DNA from: Eutreptiella sp. 'Long Island Sound 2002'
Lineage: Eukaryota > Euglenozoa > Euglenophyceae > Eutreptiales > Eutreptiaceae
DNA length: 64,000 nucleotides
Assembly (NCBI GenBank): GCA_964036045.1
Contig: OZ038384.1
Coordinates: 52,471,632 to 52,535,631, forward strand
Reading direction: 5' to 3'
Made by a program: the position numbers and the translations under genes
The notes under the pieces: model-generated
Database searches by the model: none
What the model saw: only the letters and a program-made list of their open reading frames with translations
What the model was told of the DNA's origin: nothing
In this document: positions 31,559 through 41,802 of the stretch, in pieces
Position numbering within the stretch: position 1 is the first letter of the stretch
How the letters are laid out: the number at the start of each line of letters is the position of its first letter

Positions 31559-34427
31559 TGGTAGCAGAGGCTACCTGAATGTTGTTCCTTTGGTGTCCCA
31601 ACCACAGTTAGCTCCCCAGTACGGCCCCGTAGACTCCGCCGCCCCTGGAGAAGTAACGATTACGTTGCCCTGGTGCTGTGCGAACGAGGCCTTGAAGGGA
31701 ATGCCTTGCGCTAGCCCAAGCTGCCCAAGAAGGGCACAAATCAGCAGCTGTGGGGACCCAAATCATCCCAATCCCAGTCGAAATTGGCCATCAAGCAGCT
31801 GGAATCTCCCAGCCTACGACGATGGCAACGCTCCGGTAGACCTTACGGAGCTGGCAGGTACCCACATTCCCTACCGATGTCCCACATTCGAGACCATCGA
31901 AGCCGACTTTGACGACATTGAGATGGGTGGTCCAGGTGAGGTACCTAGCTACAATCGACCAGCCTCTTGGGCACAATTGGACAACCATTTGTCTTCAGAA
32001 GTGACCCGTAACCTTCAGAGCCTTGAGGCCCTTTGTCTATTAGCTACGTCTAAGCTGATCGGACAAGAAAGAATCGCCTCTGATTTTTTATTCGAATATT
32101 TTTTCCTTCTTCAAGAAGAAATTAATACCAGGATGTGGTGGCGTTCTCAAGAAGATGACTCTTTTGCCATTTTTTTGCAGATCTGGGAGGCAAGCCCCTT
32201 CCCGAAGGAGAAGACCAAGGCACCTGTTGCCGGGCCCTCCGCCCCTCATCCCCCTGTTTCCATTCGCGACGATCTAGCCGCCGCGGTTGAGGAAGGAATT
32301 TTAGAGGCAGCCAGGCAGGCAAGTCTGGAAATCAGGGCTGAAGGAGCTCCCCAAGTGGACTCCTGGTTGCGGACCACTGAGATTAGCGGTCCGACAGCCT
32401 GCTCAGGCCCTTCAGGACACGGTATGTACTGTCCTGCCGACTGCTCTTGCAGATCCCAGCGAGATACTGAGCTTCAATTGCTCAAAGATCAAATGCAACT
32501 CATCATTCAAACGCTGGGAATTAAAGATCTTTTCAAGCCGCACATGCGATCTGAGGGTGCATCATCGGTGGAACAAGCAACAGAACCGTCGGAGGAGTCG
32601 ACAGAAATTTTTTCAATTGCTCCTTCGGTGGACTCCAAGACCACCGATGCAAGGATCAGCAGGACCAAGCTAAAGGAAAGGGTTACAATCTCTCGATCTC
32701 AGAGTAGGACGGCGAAGGCGAGGACTGAGGCTCAGAATGCCAAGCGAACTGCCTCCCGTACTGCCCCTCCTGCTGCTGATTCCAATGCATTAGCCCAGCT
32801 GTTGCTCGCCCAGACCCTCGCCAGAGCTGGTGTGGCGAATGATGCCGCCAAGGTGTCTGCCATTACAGCCGGTGTTGGGCTGGATTCACTTCTTAATCCT
32901 ACTTCATTGCGACTTCGCCAGGTTGCCAAGCAACCGAAGTATAATGGGAACCCCAGACTTTGGCCTCAGTTCCAACGGGAATTTAAACTGTGGGTTAAGA
33001 CTCAAAAACTCCAAGATGATCAGTTCCTGATGGCCCTCTTGGACTGCCTTGAGGGAGCGCCGGCCAACACTTGGCTCAGGACCTGGAGTGATCGTGAGGA
33101 TTCAAGTTCCCCTCTTACCTTTGATGAGGTGTGGGAACAGTTGGAGGTACGTGGATCCCGGCTGCCAGAGGACCATTACCACCAGATGTTGAAGAATTTT
33201 CCTTCATTCTCTCGACTGATCTTGCACGAAGTGCAAGACAAGAGACAGCGCTTCTGGAATTTAGTGGAAGAGTCTGAACATTCAGGCGAAAAATTTTCTA
33301 GTGCTGAGCTGAAAAATCTGATTTTTGACAAGATCCCCTCCGAAACTGCCGCCACCCTTCGGAATAAACAGTCCGAAGAAAAGGTCAAGACCTGGTGGGC
33401 GGAGGTCGAAGGCTTTGATGCCTCGGCCAACAGGTTTACGGTCAGGGAGGCACTTCAAAAGTGCTCCCCCACGTCGTTTTCCAAGGTGAAATTCACTGAA
33501 AACACGTGGAAAATCAAGTTTAATGAACACGAGGATCGGGACTTGTTTGTCCAAGTCCTCAATAGGGGAGTAAGCTACCATGGCACTCGCCTGAAGGCCA
33601 GGAACTGGGTGTTTTCGTTCACCCCGAAGGAATTGTGGGAAGAGGTTGAGCGGCTCGCTGACGCCGCCAATCAAAATTTCCATGAGGGTCTTGGGGGAAA
33701 CAAGAATACCCAGCAAAACACCCAAAATGGGGCCCAAAAGGGCAACAAAAAGGTGAATGACACCCGGAATGTTCAGGATCACTGTAGCATCTGTCTTCTT
33801 TTAGGTTCTACGAACCGAGCTAAGTCGCATTCTACTGGTAATCACCGATGGTCTCCTTACCATCACAAGGTGATTGGTGAAAATATCAGTAACCCTCAGA
33901 ATTCAGACAGGAATGACAGACAGGTGCATGGTGGAAAGGGGGGAAAGGGTAATCCGACCCCCTCCGGTGGAAACAAAAATACTGGAGGCCCTGGCGGGTC
34001 CCAAGGCACAGGAAATCGGACTCCATCCGGCTCCGGTGGGCAGCCGAACGGCCAGAAAAGTCCCAATGGCAACGCCGGAGGCGGAAATCGAAATCCAGGC
34101 CAAACCCCTCAATCCGGTACAAACAAAGGAAATGCTCCAGGATCACAGGGTAAAGGTAAGGGAAATCCTTCGGGAACCCCTTTCTCTGGTAAGGGCAGAG
34201 GGCGTGGCGACGGTGGAGGTCCATCATCCGGCGGCCGTGGCCGTGGACGTGGAAAGGGCAACCATCGTGTGGATCAGGTCTCAGGTGCAGATCAGGTGTC
34301 CGATGCGGATCGAGATTACGTTGAAAATGCCTTGAATCCAGCGGATGATCCGTTCCAAGAGGAGTGGGTCGACGAATCAGGGTGTGTTCACAACGTTAAC
34401 GCAAACACTGGAGGTCAGAACGCCTAG
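31395..34427 (+). CDS. Gag polyprotein of gypsy B
   Basis: 1010 residues from ATG 31395 to TAG 34425-34427. The start lies within the 5' LTR and the frame reads through the primer site; a later start is possible but the frame is open throughout. Parts: a long P/S/acid-rich N-terminal region without a known fold; a retrotransposon capsid-like core about residues 513-695 (KQPKYNGNPRLWPQFQREF, then FDEVWEQLEVRG); a zinc-binding-like cluster near 797 (CSIC with later histidines); and a G/N/R-rich basic tail with RGRGRGKG, suited to RNA binding. Unlike family A there is no classical CCHC knuckle. Expected role: assembly of cytoplasmic virus-like particles and RNA packaging. Confidence 0.88.
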   Translation: MDLASVVAALASVGVRVSGSTPNNNVQGDSSRACPTGLAGPEPSGTHIDPGQHFHGSRGYLNVVPLVSQPQLAPQYGPVDSAAPGEVTITLPWCCANEALKGMPCASPSCPRRAQISSCGDPNHPNPSRNWPSSSWNLPAYDDGNAPVDLTELAGTHIPYRCPTFETIEADFDDIEMGGPGEVPSYNRPASWAQLDNHLSSEVTRNLQSLEALCLLATSKLIGQERIASDFLFEYFFLLQEEINTRMWWRSQEDDSFAIFLQIWEASPFPKEKTKAPVAGPSAPHPPVSIRDDLAAAVEEGILEAARQASLEIRAEGAPQVDSWLRTTEISGPTACSGPSGHGMYCPADCSCRSQRDTELQLLKDQMQLIIQTLGIKDLFKPHMRSEGASSVEQATEPSEESTEIFSIAPSVDSKTTDARISRTKLKERVTISRSQSRTAKARTEAQNAKRTASRTAPPAADSNALAQLLLAQTLARAGVANDAAKVSAITAGVGLDSLLNPTSLRLRQVAKQPKYNGNPRLWPQFQREFKLWVKTQKLQDDQFLMALLDCLEGAPANTWLRTWSDREDSSSPLTFDEVWEQLEVRGSRLPEDHYHQMLKNFPSFSRLILHEVQDKRQRFWNLVEESEHSGEKFSSAELKNLIFDKIPSETAATLRNKQSEEKVKTWWAEVEGFDASANRFTVREALQKCSPTSFSKVKFTENTWKIKFNEHEDRDLFVQVLNRGVSYHGTRLKARNWVFSFTPKELWEEVERLADAANQNFHEGLGGNKNTQQNTQNGAQKGNKKVNDTRNVQDHCSICLLLGSTNRAKSHSTGNHRWSPYHHKVIGENISNPQNSDRNDRQVHGGKGGKGNPTPSGGNKNTGGPGGSQGTGNRTPSGSGGQPNGQKSPNGNAGGGNRNPGQTPQSGTNKGNAPGSQGKGKGNPSGTPFSGKGRGRGDGGGPSSGGRGRGRGKGNHRVDQVSGADQVSDADRDYVENALNPADDPFQEEWVDESGCVHNVNANTGGQNA
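31559..31571 (+). other. Primer binding site of gypsy B (initiator Met tRNA type)
   Basis: tggtagcagaggc follows the LTR directly. It is complementary to a tRNA ending in CCUCUGCUACCA, the 3' end known for initiator methionine tRNA in several eukaryotes. It is read as part of the gag frame. Confidence 0.75.
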
Positions 34428-34463
34428 GGGAGCCACGAAAATCGCCCCTCCCCAGGCGATTTC
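34425..34463 (+). promoter_or_regulatory. Candidate readthrough signal: TAG plus potential pseudoknot
   Basis: The gag TAG (34425-34427) is followed in the same frame by 33 open codons before the first conventional start-like codon of pol, none of them ATG. Downstream, 34439-34446 (AAATCGCC) pairs perfectly with 34455-34462 (GGCGATTT), leaving an 8-base loop CCTCCCCA. The loop bases CTCCC (34448-34452) are complementary to GGGAG (34428-34432) right after the stop. This can form a pseudoknot and would suit stop-codon readthrough as in gammaretroviral gag-pol. Structure and function are inferred from pairing only. Confidence 0.5.
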
Positions 34464-37400
34464 AGGCATGATCCCCAGATTCCATCTCGACCACTACTTG
34501 ATGTAGGGTCGCTTGTCTCCTCTCCCTTGGATCCGGCAGCGGATCCTTCTGTTGTAGTGGACGAGGTGGGTGTACAGTCCAAGCACAGGGCCCGTCAGTT
34601 TGTCACAAAGCTGTGGGTCTCTGATTGCAAGGGCAATTTCCATCTCGCCACTTGTTTGTGTGACAATGGATCAGAGGTAAATCTCCAATCCAACTCTTTC
34701 TTACCCGACGACTGCTTACAGGATTCGCTTTATCCTGTTACCCTCGAGGGAGTTTCTGGACATTCTCTCGCAGGTGGGCAACGCGGTTGTTATATATCAA
34801 CTCATTTGGTCGCTCAAGACCTTTGGGAAGAGCAAAATGTGGAAGAAGTTGTCCTTAAGGATGACTACTTCTATCGTGCCGACATAAAGTATGACCTTTA
34901 CTTGGGCCATCCTTGGCTTCGCAAGAACAGGGTAGCGCCCGTAGGTCATCGGCGTTGTTTTCTGCTGGAGTCAGGTCCCTTGGAGCGTCCTGAATTTCTT
35001 TTTTTGCACGCAGGGTTGAAAAGTGCAGAAGAATTTTTGAAGCAAAAAGTTACACCAAAATTTGATGAAGATGTCACCATTGCAGAGGTGAATGGGAGCG
35101 CCGATTACTCCCGAGAGTTAGAATGTCTTCGTAGGGACTCCCAGCCACGACGCCCTTCGCGCTGGCACTCTTCATCCTACAGAGTTGTCGACAAATGGCG
35201 CGATGCAATTTGTGAATATTTTCATGAACACCATTCCTTTTGGCCACAGTATGATGCCTTTGCTAACCGCGAGAACAAGCGCTTTGACAAGCACTTTCGC
35301 GACGCTTGGACCCATAAATGGGACAAGAAGTTATGGATTAATCCTCCGTTTCACTTAATCCAGCAGGTCATCCACAAAATCAAGCAAGATAAAACCCAGG
35401 CGATTTTAGTTGTGCCCTTGTGGGACGACAAGCCTTGGTTTCAGGAATTACAAGACATTTGTGTAGATTACATCGAACTTCCCAGGAAGATTAAGCTGTA
35501 TGCCAGGGACGACACAGGTCCCCTGCCACAGCGGTCCTGGAGTTCGCTTGCATTCCTGGTGGATGGAAAGCTTTCTGACTCTAATTCTGCTGATTCTGGT
35601 ACTGATTCTTGTGTTGGGTCTGAATGTGAGGTTGAGCGTGGTACTGATGATGAATCTATTTTTTCCGATTTTTGTCCGTCAGATACCCAAGGTGATCCAA
35701 CGTCCAATGGATCCGCCTCGCCTCCCTCTTCCCCAATACGATCGACATCGAAAAGAATCTTCAGTGCACGGGCGAAGAAAAATTTCAAATCGCGCCGCAA
35801 ATTCAGAGTTTTTTATGAAAAACCCCCTGTGGAAGCTTTCATGGATCCTTTCGAGGAGCTGGATCACGAAGAGAATCTCTGGGATTTCGACCCACGACCC
35901 ACCTATCTTCAAGAGGCAGTTGATACGGACCTGTTTAGGGACATCCGTAAGAAGATTCTTCCTGCCAAAGCCGAAGAAGTCGCCAAAGTTTTTTCGACAG
36001 TAATTCCTGGCGATCAGGTGGACACTGAATTGTGTTCCAAGTCAAGAGAAAAGATTTTTGAGGAACGGAAGGACACAACCCTTTCGGGAAAGTTGATCAA
36101 AGACCCCCCTGTCCGTGGGCAGTTCGGTGAAGTCTTCATCGAGCTTCGTGAAGGGTACAAGGCGAAGAAACAGCGCCCTTATGAGAACCATGGACATAAA
36201 CATGAGATCCTCAGAAAAATCATCGAGAGAAATCTCAGGGAATTTGGTTGGCTTGAGGGTTGTATGACCAGCGAATGGTGCTATGCACCCTTCACAGTCC
36301 CGAAGCCGCCGCCTGCAGACCAGAACACCATTGATGGTTGGCGAATGGTTGTTGATTTTCGCAATCTCAACGCCGAAACCAAGGCGGATTCACACCCCCT
36401 GCCCCTCATTGAGGAGGAAATCGCCAAGAGGGCAAGAGGTCGTTTGTTTTCTGTGCTGGATCTCCGTCACGGCTTTCACCAAATGCCGTTGAGGAAGGAC
36501 AGCAGACCTCTCACTTGTATGTGCACGCCATGTGGCCCAGTCCAGTGGACAGTCATGCCCATGGGCCTGAAAAACGCCCCCTCATTTTTTCAAAGAATGA
36601 TGGAGGATGTGCTTTTTACAGCCCATCCTGAGCTTCGTGCCTTCGTGAGTGTGTACATAGATGACATAATCATCGCGACGGAGGGGGAGGGACTGACCGA
36701 AGCCGAGCTGGTGGCCCTACATGAAAAGCAGCTGACCCAGGTTTTGGACATTCTTGATGCCAATCAGCTGATTTGTGGGCCAAAGAAGGGAAAATTATTT
36801 TTAAAATCAGTCGAATTTTGTGGTTCTCTCCTAGAGAATGGCACTCGACGACCCAGTCCAGGGAAGCTCGTCGCTATTCAGAAGTGGAAGCGCCCTGAGA
36901 CGATCACGGAGTTGAGAGGATTCCTGGGTTGTTGCAATTTTTACCACACTTTTGTGCCGAATTATGCCAAATTTGCTGCTCCCCTCACTGAATTATTGAA
37001 GGTAGGGAGAGATGCGGGCAAGGCAGGTTCCAAGGTTCGTGTCAAGTGGACTGACGAGTGCGAGGAGGCCTTCCATCACTTGAAGGCGGCCCTCTGCGAA
37101 GTCGCCACGTTGCATGTGCCGAAATTCGACCGACCCTTCTACATTAGAACCGACGCTTCTAGGTACGCGATCGGAGCTGTCCTTGAACAGGTTGATGAGA
37201 CCACCGGCGATCATTACCCTCTTGCATTTTGGTCTCGGAAGCTAGCCCCACGCCAAATGCAATGGTCGCCGCGTGAGCAAGAAACGTACGCCATAATCTG
37301 CGCTCTAAAAAAGTACCAATCGTGGGTTGGCACCAATCGAGTCGAGGTCCTGACGGATCATCGATCTCTGGAGTATTGGGCCACCGAACACATTGATACT

Positions 37401-39416
37401 GTCGCGAGCCCAGCTGGTCGACGGGCCAGATGGCACGAATTTCTCTCTCTGTTTGACCTCCATGTGTCGTATTTGCCTGGAAAACACAACACGGTAGCGG
37501 ATGCTCTGAGCCGATGGGCTTACCCCGCCTCAGAGGGGCTGCAAAGTACCAACATCCATGGTACGGAGCAGGACCGCCATGTAATAATCGAGTGGGATCA
37601 AGAAGAAAAGAAACTCATTCGACGTGCATGCATGCAGTGCGCTGTTAAACAGCACGCATTACCGTGCCATGACATCACGGCCATCTCAGATCCGGCGCAT
37701 GCTCATGAGATCTGCACCAAAACACTGAAAGTCGTGGAAAAGGTCACCGATCCCTCCTCAGGGAGTGTGAAACGGTTTGACTATACCCGACGAGTAAGTC
37801 GATTTCGGTTGATCCAGGGCATTAAGCGTCGAGATCCGGCCAAAACTCCACCCCTGCCTAAAGATTCCCTGATAATCCGTGACTGGACGTCCGATTACCT
37901 GCAGGATCCCATGTTTAAAGAGGTCTTTGGAAATCTCAAATCCAAAGATGCTCACAAGGATGGGATTTTTCCTGAGTATTCGTTGGATGGGGGGAAGCTG
38001 TGGATGGAGGGTAAATTGTGTGTGCCAGACGCCCTAGCCCCCCGAGTGTTAAACTGGTGGCACAAATGGGAGTCCCCCCACGCACATGGCCGTCGACTGT
38101 GGTCGATGATTAAACATAGGTTGTTTGGCTCACGGCTATATACTCACTGCATGAAAGTAGCCGCCGGATGTGCCCAATGTGCTGTCTCGACGCCCCCCAG
38201 CGCGAAGAAGCACGGCCATCTGAGGCCTCATCCTATTCCGGAGCGCCTCTTTAACAGAGTCACCAGTGATTTCTTCTATCTCGGTGAACTCGATGACGAA
38301 GAGTGCCATTGGACTAACAAAAAAGTCAATGGTGTGCTCCTTATTCAGTGCCGTCATTCCGGCTACATGCAGGTGTTGCCTTGCAACATTGAGTCGATGA
38401 CTGGCAAGGCTGCCGCCAAATGGTGCGCGCAGACCTGGATGGGAGGTTGGGACGTCCCATCCGAGGTGGTAACGGACTCAGGCAAAGAGTACACCTCCGA
38501 ATGGTGGAGGGAATTATGTGCTCGCCTTGGAATCCACCACCTCCGATGTGAAATCCACTCGCATCGAGCGCTGCCTGGCGAAAGAGCCGGCCGCTCACTT
38601 ATAAATATGCTCCGTAAGGAACTCGCGAGTGAAAAGGATTTCCATTGGCTCGAGATTCTTTTCGCCATGCTTCGCCGTTACCACAACACGCCTTTGTATC
38701 ATGGCCTTTCTCCAAATGAAATTGTCTTTGGACGAAAGAAGTGTTGGTGGAACATGCCGTTGAATAATCCTCGCCCCTGTAAAGATGCTTCGTTGTTTTT
38801 GGAAGACGTCCAACGAGCAGATAAAACTGTGTCGAAATTAATCGAAAAGCATCAAGCTGACTGGCTTTGGGTTCAGAATCAAGGTCGAAAACACCCCCAC
38901 AATTTTGAAGTCGATGATCGAGTTTGGCTTCGAAAATCCGAAACCACCCTGGACGGAGATGATAGGCTTCTTCCCTTGTGGGAGGGGCCATTCGCTGTTA
39001 CAGCGCATCTTGGTGAGAACAGGTGGAGGATTCGTGTGGATGTCAGCAGGGAAATTGACGTTTCGGGCGATCGCCTCAAGAGAGAGATCCCCTCCCCCAA
39101 GGATCGAGTTAAACCCCTTTTTTGGACTGCGAAACATTTGTCTGATCGGGTCATCGAAGGGGGGAAGTACGAACTCAAGAGGATTGTTGAAGCAAGACGT
39201 GACGCCAAGGGCGAATGGGAATTTCTGTGTGAGTGGAGAGGCTTTGATTCCAGTCATAACAACTGGGAACCAGCCCATTCTTTTGTCCATGGGTACACCA
39301 AGGGGTTCATTGACTTCCTGAAGAAGCACCCCGAAATTGGCGTACTCCTGACAGACTGTTTGTCGAAACCAGACAGACAAGTGGAGAGCGACGGAAAAAG
39401 ACCTGTGGTGAATTGA
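34428..39416 (+). CDS. Pol polyprotein of gypsy B
   Basis: 1662 residues in the gag frame after TAG; no ATG near the start, so it is probably made as a gag-pol fusion. Order (residues counted from the codon after TAG): protease near 79 with CDNGSE (usual form DTG or DSG) and a YLGHPW flap-side block near 157; methyltransferase-like domain about 265-365 with YDAFANREN, WINPPF (NPPF at 35340-35351) and VVPLWDDKPWF; RT with VDFRNLN, LDLRHGFHQM, MGLKNAPSFFQ and catalytic YIDD at 743; RNase H with TDASRYAIG, E in REQETYAI and D in LTDHRSLEYW; integrase with H-x5-H and C-x2-C zinc site, D in SDFFYL, D in TDSGKEY, E in GERAG; and a chromodomain at the end (YELKRIVEAR to FLKKH). All main catalytic residues are visible. 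Confidence 0.92.
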   Translation, partial: GSHENRPSPGDFRHDPQIPSRPLLDVGSLVSSPLDPAADPSVVVDEVGVQSKHRARQFVTKLWVSDCKGNFHLATCLCDNGSEVNLQSNSFLPDDCLQDSLYPVTLEGVSGHSLAGGQRGCYISTHLVAQDLWEEQNVEEVVLKDDYFYRADIKYDLYLGHPWLRKNRVAPVGHRRCFLLESGPLERPEFLFLHAGLKSAEEFLKQKVTPKFDEDVTIAEVNGSADYSRELECLRRDSQPRRPSRWHSSSYRVVDKWRDAICEYFHEHHSFWPQYDAFANRENKRFDKHFRDAWTHKWDKKLWINPPFHLIQQVIHKIKQDKTQAILVVPLWDDKPWFQELQDICVDYIELPRKIKLYARDDTGPLPQRSWSSLAFLVDGKLSDSNSADSGTDSCVGSECEVERGTDDESIFSDFCPSDTQGDPTSNGSASPPSSPIRSTSKRIFSARAKKNFKSRRKFRVFYEKPPVEAFMDPFEELDHEENLWDFDPRPTYLQEAVDTDLFRDIRKKILPAKAEEVAKVFSTVIPGDQVDTELCSKSREKIFEERKDTTLSGKLIKDPPVRGQFGEVFIELREGYKAKKQRPYENHGHKHEILRKIIERNLREFGWLEGCMTSEWCYAPFTVPKPPPADQNTIDGWRMVVDFRNLNAETKADSHPLPLIEEEIAKRARGRLFSVLDLRHGFHQMPLRKDSRPLTCMCTPCGPVQWTVMPMGLKNAPSFFQRMMEDVLFTAHPELRAFVSVYIDDIIIATEGEGLTEAELVALHEKQLTQVLDILDANQLICGPKKGKLFLKSVEFCGSLLENGTRRPSPGKLVAIQKWKRPETITELRGFLGCCNFYHTFVPNYAKFAAPLTELLKVGRDAGKAGSKVRVKWTDECEEAFHHLKAALCEVATLHVPKFDRPFYIRTDASRYAIGAVLEQVDETTGDHYPLAFWSRKLAPRQMQWSPREQETYAIICALKKYQSWVGTNRVEVLTDHRSLEYWATEHIDTVASPAGRRARWHEFLSLFDLHVSYLPGKHNTVADALSRWAYPASEGLQSTNIHGTEQDRHVIIEWDQEEKKLIRRACMQCAVKQHALPCHDITAISDPAHAHEICTKTLKVVEKVTDPSSGSVKRFDYTRRVSRFRLIQGIKRRDPAKTPPLPKDSLIIRDWTSDYLQDPMFKEVFGNLKSKDAHKDGIFPEYSLDGGKLWMEGKLCVPDALAPRVLNWWHKWESPHAHGRRLWSMIKHRLFGSRLYTHCMKVAAGCAQCAVSTPPSAKKHGHLRPHPIPERLFNRVTSDFFYLGELDDEECHWTNKKVNGVLLIQCRHSGYMQVLPCNIESMTGKAAAKWCAQTWMGGWDVPSEVVTDSGKEYTSEWWRELCARLGIHHLRCEIHSHRALPGERAGRSLINMLRKELASEKDFHWLEILFAMLRRYHNTPLYHGLSPNEIVFGRKKCWWNMPLNNPRPCKDASLFLEDVQRADKTVSKLIEKHQADWLWVQNQGRKHPHNFEVDDRVWLRKSETTLDGDDRLLPLWEGPFAVTAHLGENRWRIRVDVSREIDVSGDRLKREIPSPKDRVKPLFWTAKHLSDRVIEGGKYELKRIVEARRDAKGEWEFLCEWRGFDSSHNNWEPAHSFVHGYTKGFIDFLKKHPEIGVLLTDCLSKPDRQVESDGKRPVVN

Positions 39417-41268
39417 GATCCAGCCTTTTACGGCCCTCATCCGTCACATTCCAGGGCTGATCCGTCGATCCCCCCTCCTGTGGTCAGGCCAGCCCAGGAG
39501 CCAAATGAGGACCAAGCCTCAAGTTCGGCCGCTGATTTGCAGCGTCCAAGCCGTACGAGGGCCAGGCCAGACAGGTTGGTGGTCACATGTATTCGTGCTT
39601 GGCCGAATTGAGGAAGCCATCCTACCACATTCTGCTCAATCCACTGTTCATTTTTCCTGATTATGTCATGATGTGGAGAACTGCAAATGTTTGATAATTT
39701 GACGTCAATCAACTTTTCTTTGGTCTCCGTTCGGTAGCGTATCGAAAGCCGAAAGCCACGGAGTGTGCTGCCGTGTACAGAAACAACCAAACTCAGGCTT
39801 AATTCAGGCAGATTCGGGGTAATCTTGTCTCTGTTGGTCTGTGCATCTTTGGAATTTGGCTACTCGTGCAGATGGAAGCAAATGTACATAATCAAAACGC
39901 TGGCCAGCGACATTCACCCCTACAGGCACCCCCTGTAGTACTGGCTGCACCAGATGCGACGCCAGGAACTCAGATCTTACCTTCATATGCCGTGATGCGA
40001 AAGCCAAAGTCCAGATTCAGATCCAGGATCCTCAAATTTGCCTTGAATTCCTCAGGTTTGTCCATCATTCTGCCACTGTTGTGCAAAACCCAGACGTCAA
40101 TTGTTCAGACAACCTTCACGTAGGAGCTCTAGGGACTTCTAACAGCAACCTCTGAAGTCCGTAAGCTTCGTTGTATTTTTGGCACACGCCAATGTGAGCT
40201 CAATCCGACCTGAAACTGTCGAAAATGGTGAATCCAAGTGTCTTGTGGGACTCATTCGAAAGATGGGCCTTGTCCAAATCGATTGACACCGCCGCCACTG
40301 TAAATAAAGGACTCTTCGGTGTCTCTCAGTTATATACTGTCAGTAAAGCGCCTTCAGCGAACCTTCGGCGCGTTACATGCCAAGGATCCAGGGCCAGCAT
40401 GTCCCATCATGATGCATCATCACATGATCCACATTTTGATGGAATCTGTTGGATGCTCGCGAACCAACGTGCCAGAAAGCACAATTGAGCTGAATAAACG
40501 ACAATATATATTAACTTTAGTCTAAACGAAGATGTTAGTAGTTTCAGTTCTAGACATTCCGCTTCATTTCACCTCCATCTCACGAATTTGCCTCATTGTA
40601 GGACAGTTTAAGTTGATTTCCTTGTCATCTCCTCTCATTCCTCGAAGATCTGTCGACGGCTTTGCCTAACTTCGTTGACGCTTATGATTTTCGGTGCACT
40701 TAAGGTCTGTAGACGACATGTGTATTTGTTTTCCCTCTCTGTGACTGCTCCATCTCCTTCATCTCTGCCCAAATTAATTCCCAATCTTGCTGAATCTTGT
40801 GATCATCCACCAGATGCGCCAAATCTGAAGCACATGCTGCACTTTTCAGAACGAGAAAAGCGGGAGTAACACGATGTAGAGTTCGGCGAGGACACCGTAG
40901 CGTGCCCGCGACAGCGAAACTGTGCCAGAGCGCTGAGATGTCACTCCATTTCTTGATTCCCCCACTCAATCCACCAATAATCTACCTCATTCTCAACCAG
41001 TGCATGGTTTGGTATCGATTCTCGATACGTTTACATGCTTCCTAGCCCTTAACCGAATGTTTTACTGCACGGAGGACTGTTCGTCACTTCTCATTCTGTC
41101 TCATTTCAGGTTCATCCATCCTGATTCAGTGCCAATTCAGCCCAAATCAGGTCAGATCAAGCAGATTTCGCCCCATCGAGGATACATTTCTATTTTTTTC
41201 TGGGACTTACCCGCACTACGTTCTTCGTTGACGTAGCGACACACCCCAGTGTGTTTTTTGAGGGGGAG
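39417..41268 (+). other. 3' internal non-coding region of gypsy B
   Basis: About 1.85 kb with only short open frames on both strands and no envelope-like gene. It ends at the polypurine tract gagggggag next to the LTR. Confidence 0.7.
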
Positions 41269-41802
41269 TGTAAGTGCGGCTAACCCCCATCTGCTCAGAT
41301 TTTCACTGATCTAACCCAGATTGGCTACATTTTGGTCATTTTCTTTTCTTCGGCGGAATCGCCGCCTCGCAGCCCAGTCTCAGGATATTTCCTATATATT
41401 TCTGATATGCCGGATTTGATTCCGCGGTTCATTCCCCGTAAATCTGCCGCGTTCCGATCGTTTAGCTGGAATCGCCATTTGCCGCTGACGCGCGCTCGCG
41501 GGCCAGATCGGCCAAACTTTTTTACATAATCGGATTTATTTAAATCTTTTCAGACAGATATGGACACTCAGATGTGCATAGTAAAATCCGCATCAATTTT
41601 CTTCATAGACTGGGTTTTTCTGCCGGACCACAATCAGCATGGACCTTGCTTCAGTTGTTGCTGCTCTCGCCTCCGTTGGTGTTCGAGTATCCGGTTCTAC
41701 CCCCAATAACAACGTCCAGGGAGACTCCTCGCGTGCCTGCCCCACTGGTCTTGCCGGCCCCGAGCCCTCCGGCACACACATCGACCCAGGGCAGCACTTT
41801 CA
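41269..41802 (+). repeat. 3' LTR of gypsy B (534 bp)
   Basis: Same length and ends as the 5' LTR; a short copy of the gag start (ATG at 41639) is repeated inside it, as expected from an LTR that contains the gag start. Followed by the target duplication GACCC. Confidence 0.93.

Larger units (their letters stand above)
31025..41802 (+). mobile_element. Ty3/gypsy chromovirus-type retrotransposon B, apparently intact
   Basis: 10,778 bp with two 534-bp LTRs beginning TGTAAGTGCGGC and ending GCAGCACTTTCA, and a 5-bp target duplication GACCC (31020-31024 and 41803-41807) in the 3' LTR of A. A primer binding site follows the 5' LTR and a polypurine tract (gagggggag, 41260-41268) precedes the 3' LTR. 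gag and pol are each open. By eye about five differences separate the LTRs (about 99% identity). It is the youngest layer here and a candidate active element. Confidence 0.93.

Noticed and set aside
39866-41236. An envelope or third gene in the 3' region of gypsy B
   Set aside because: Only short frames below 90 codons without membrane-protein features; nothing comparable to an env gene.
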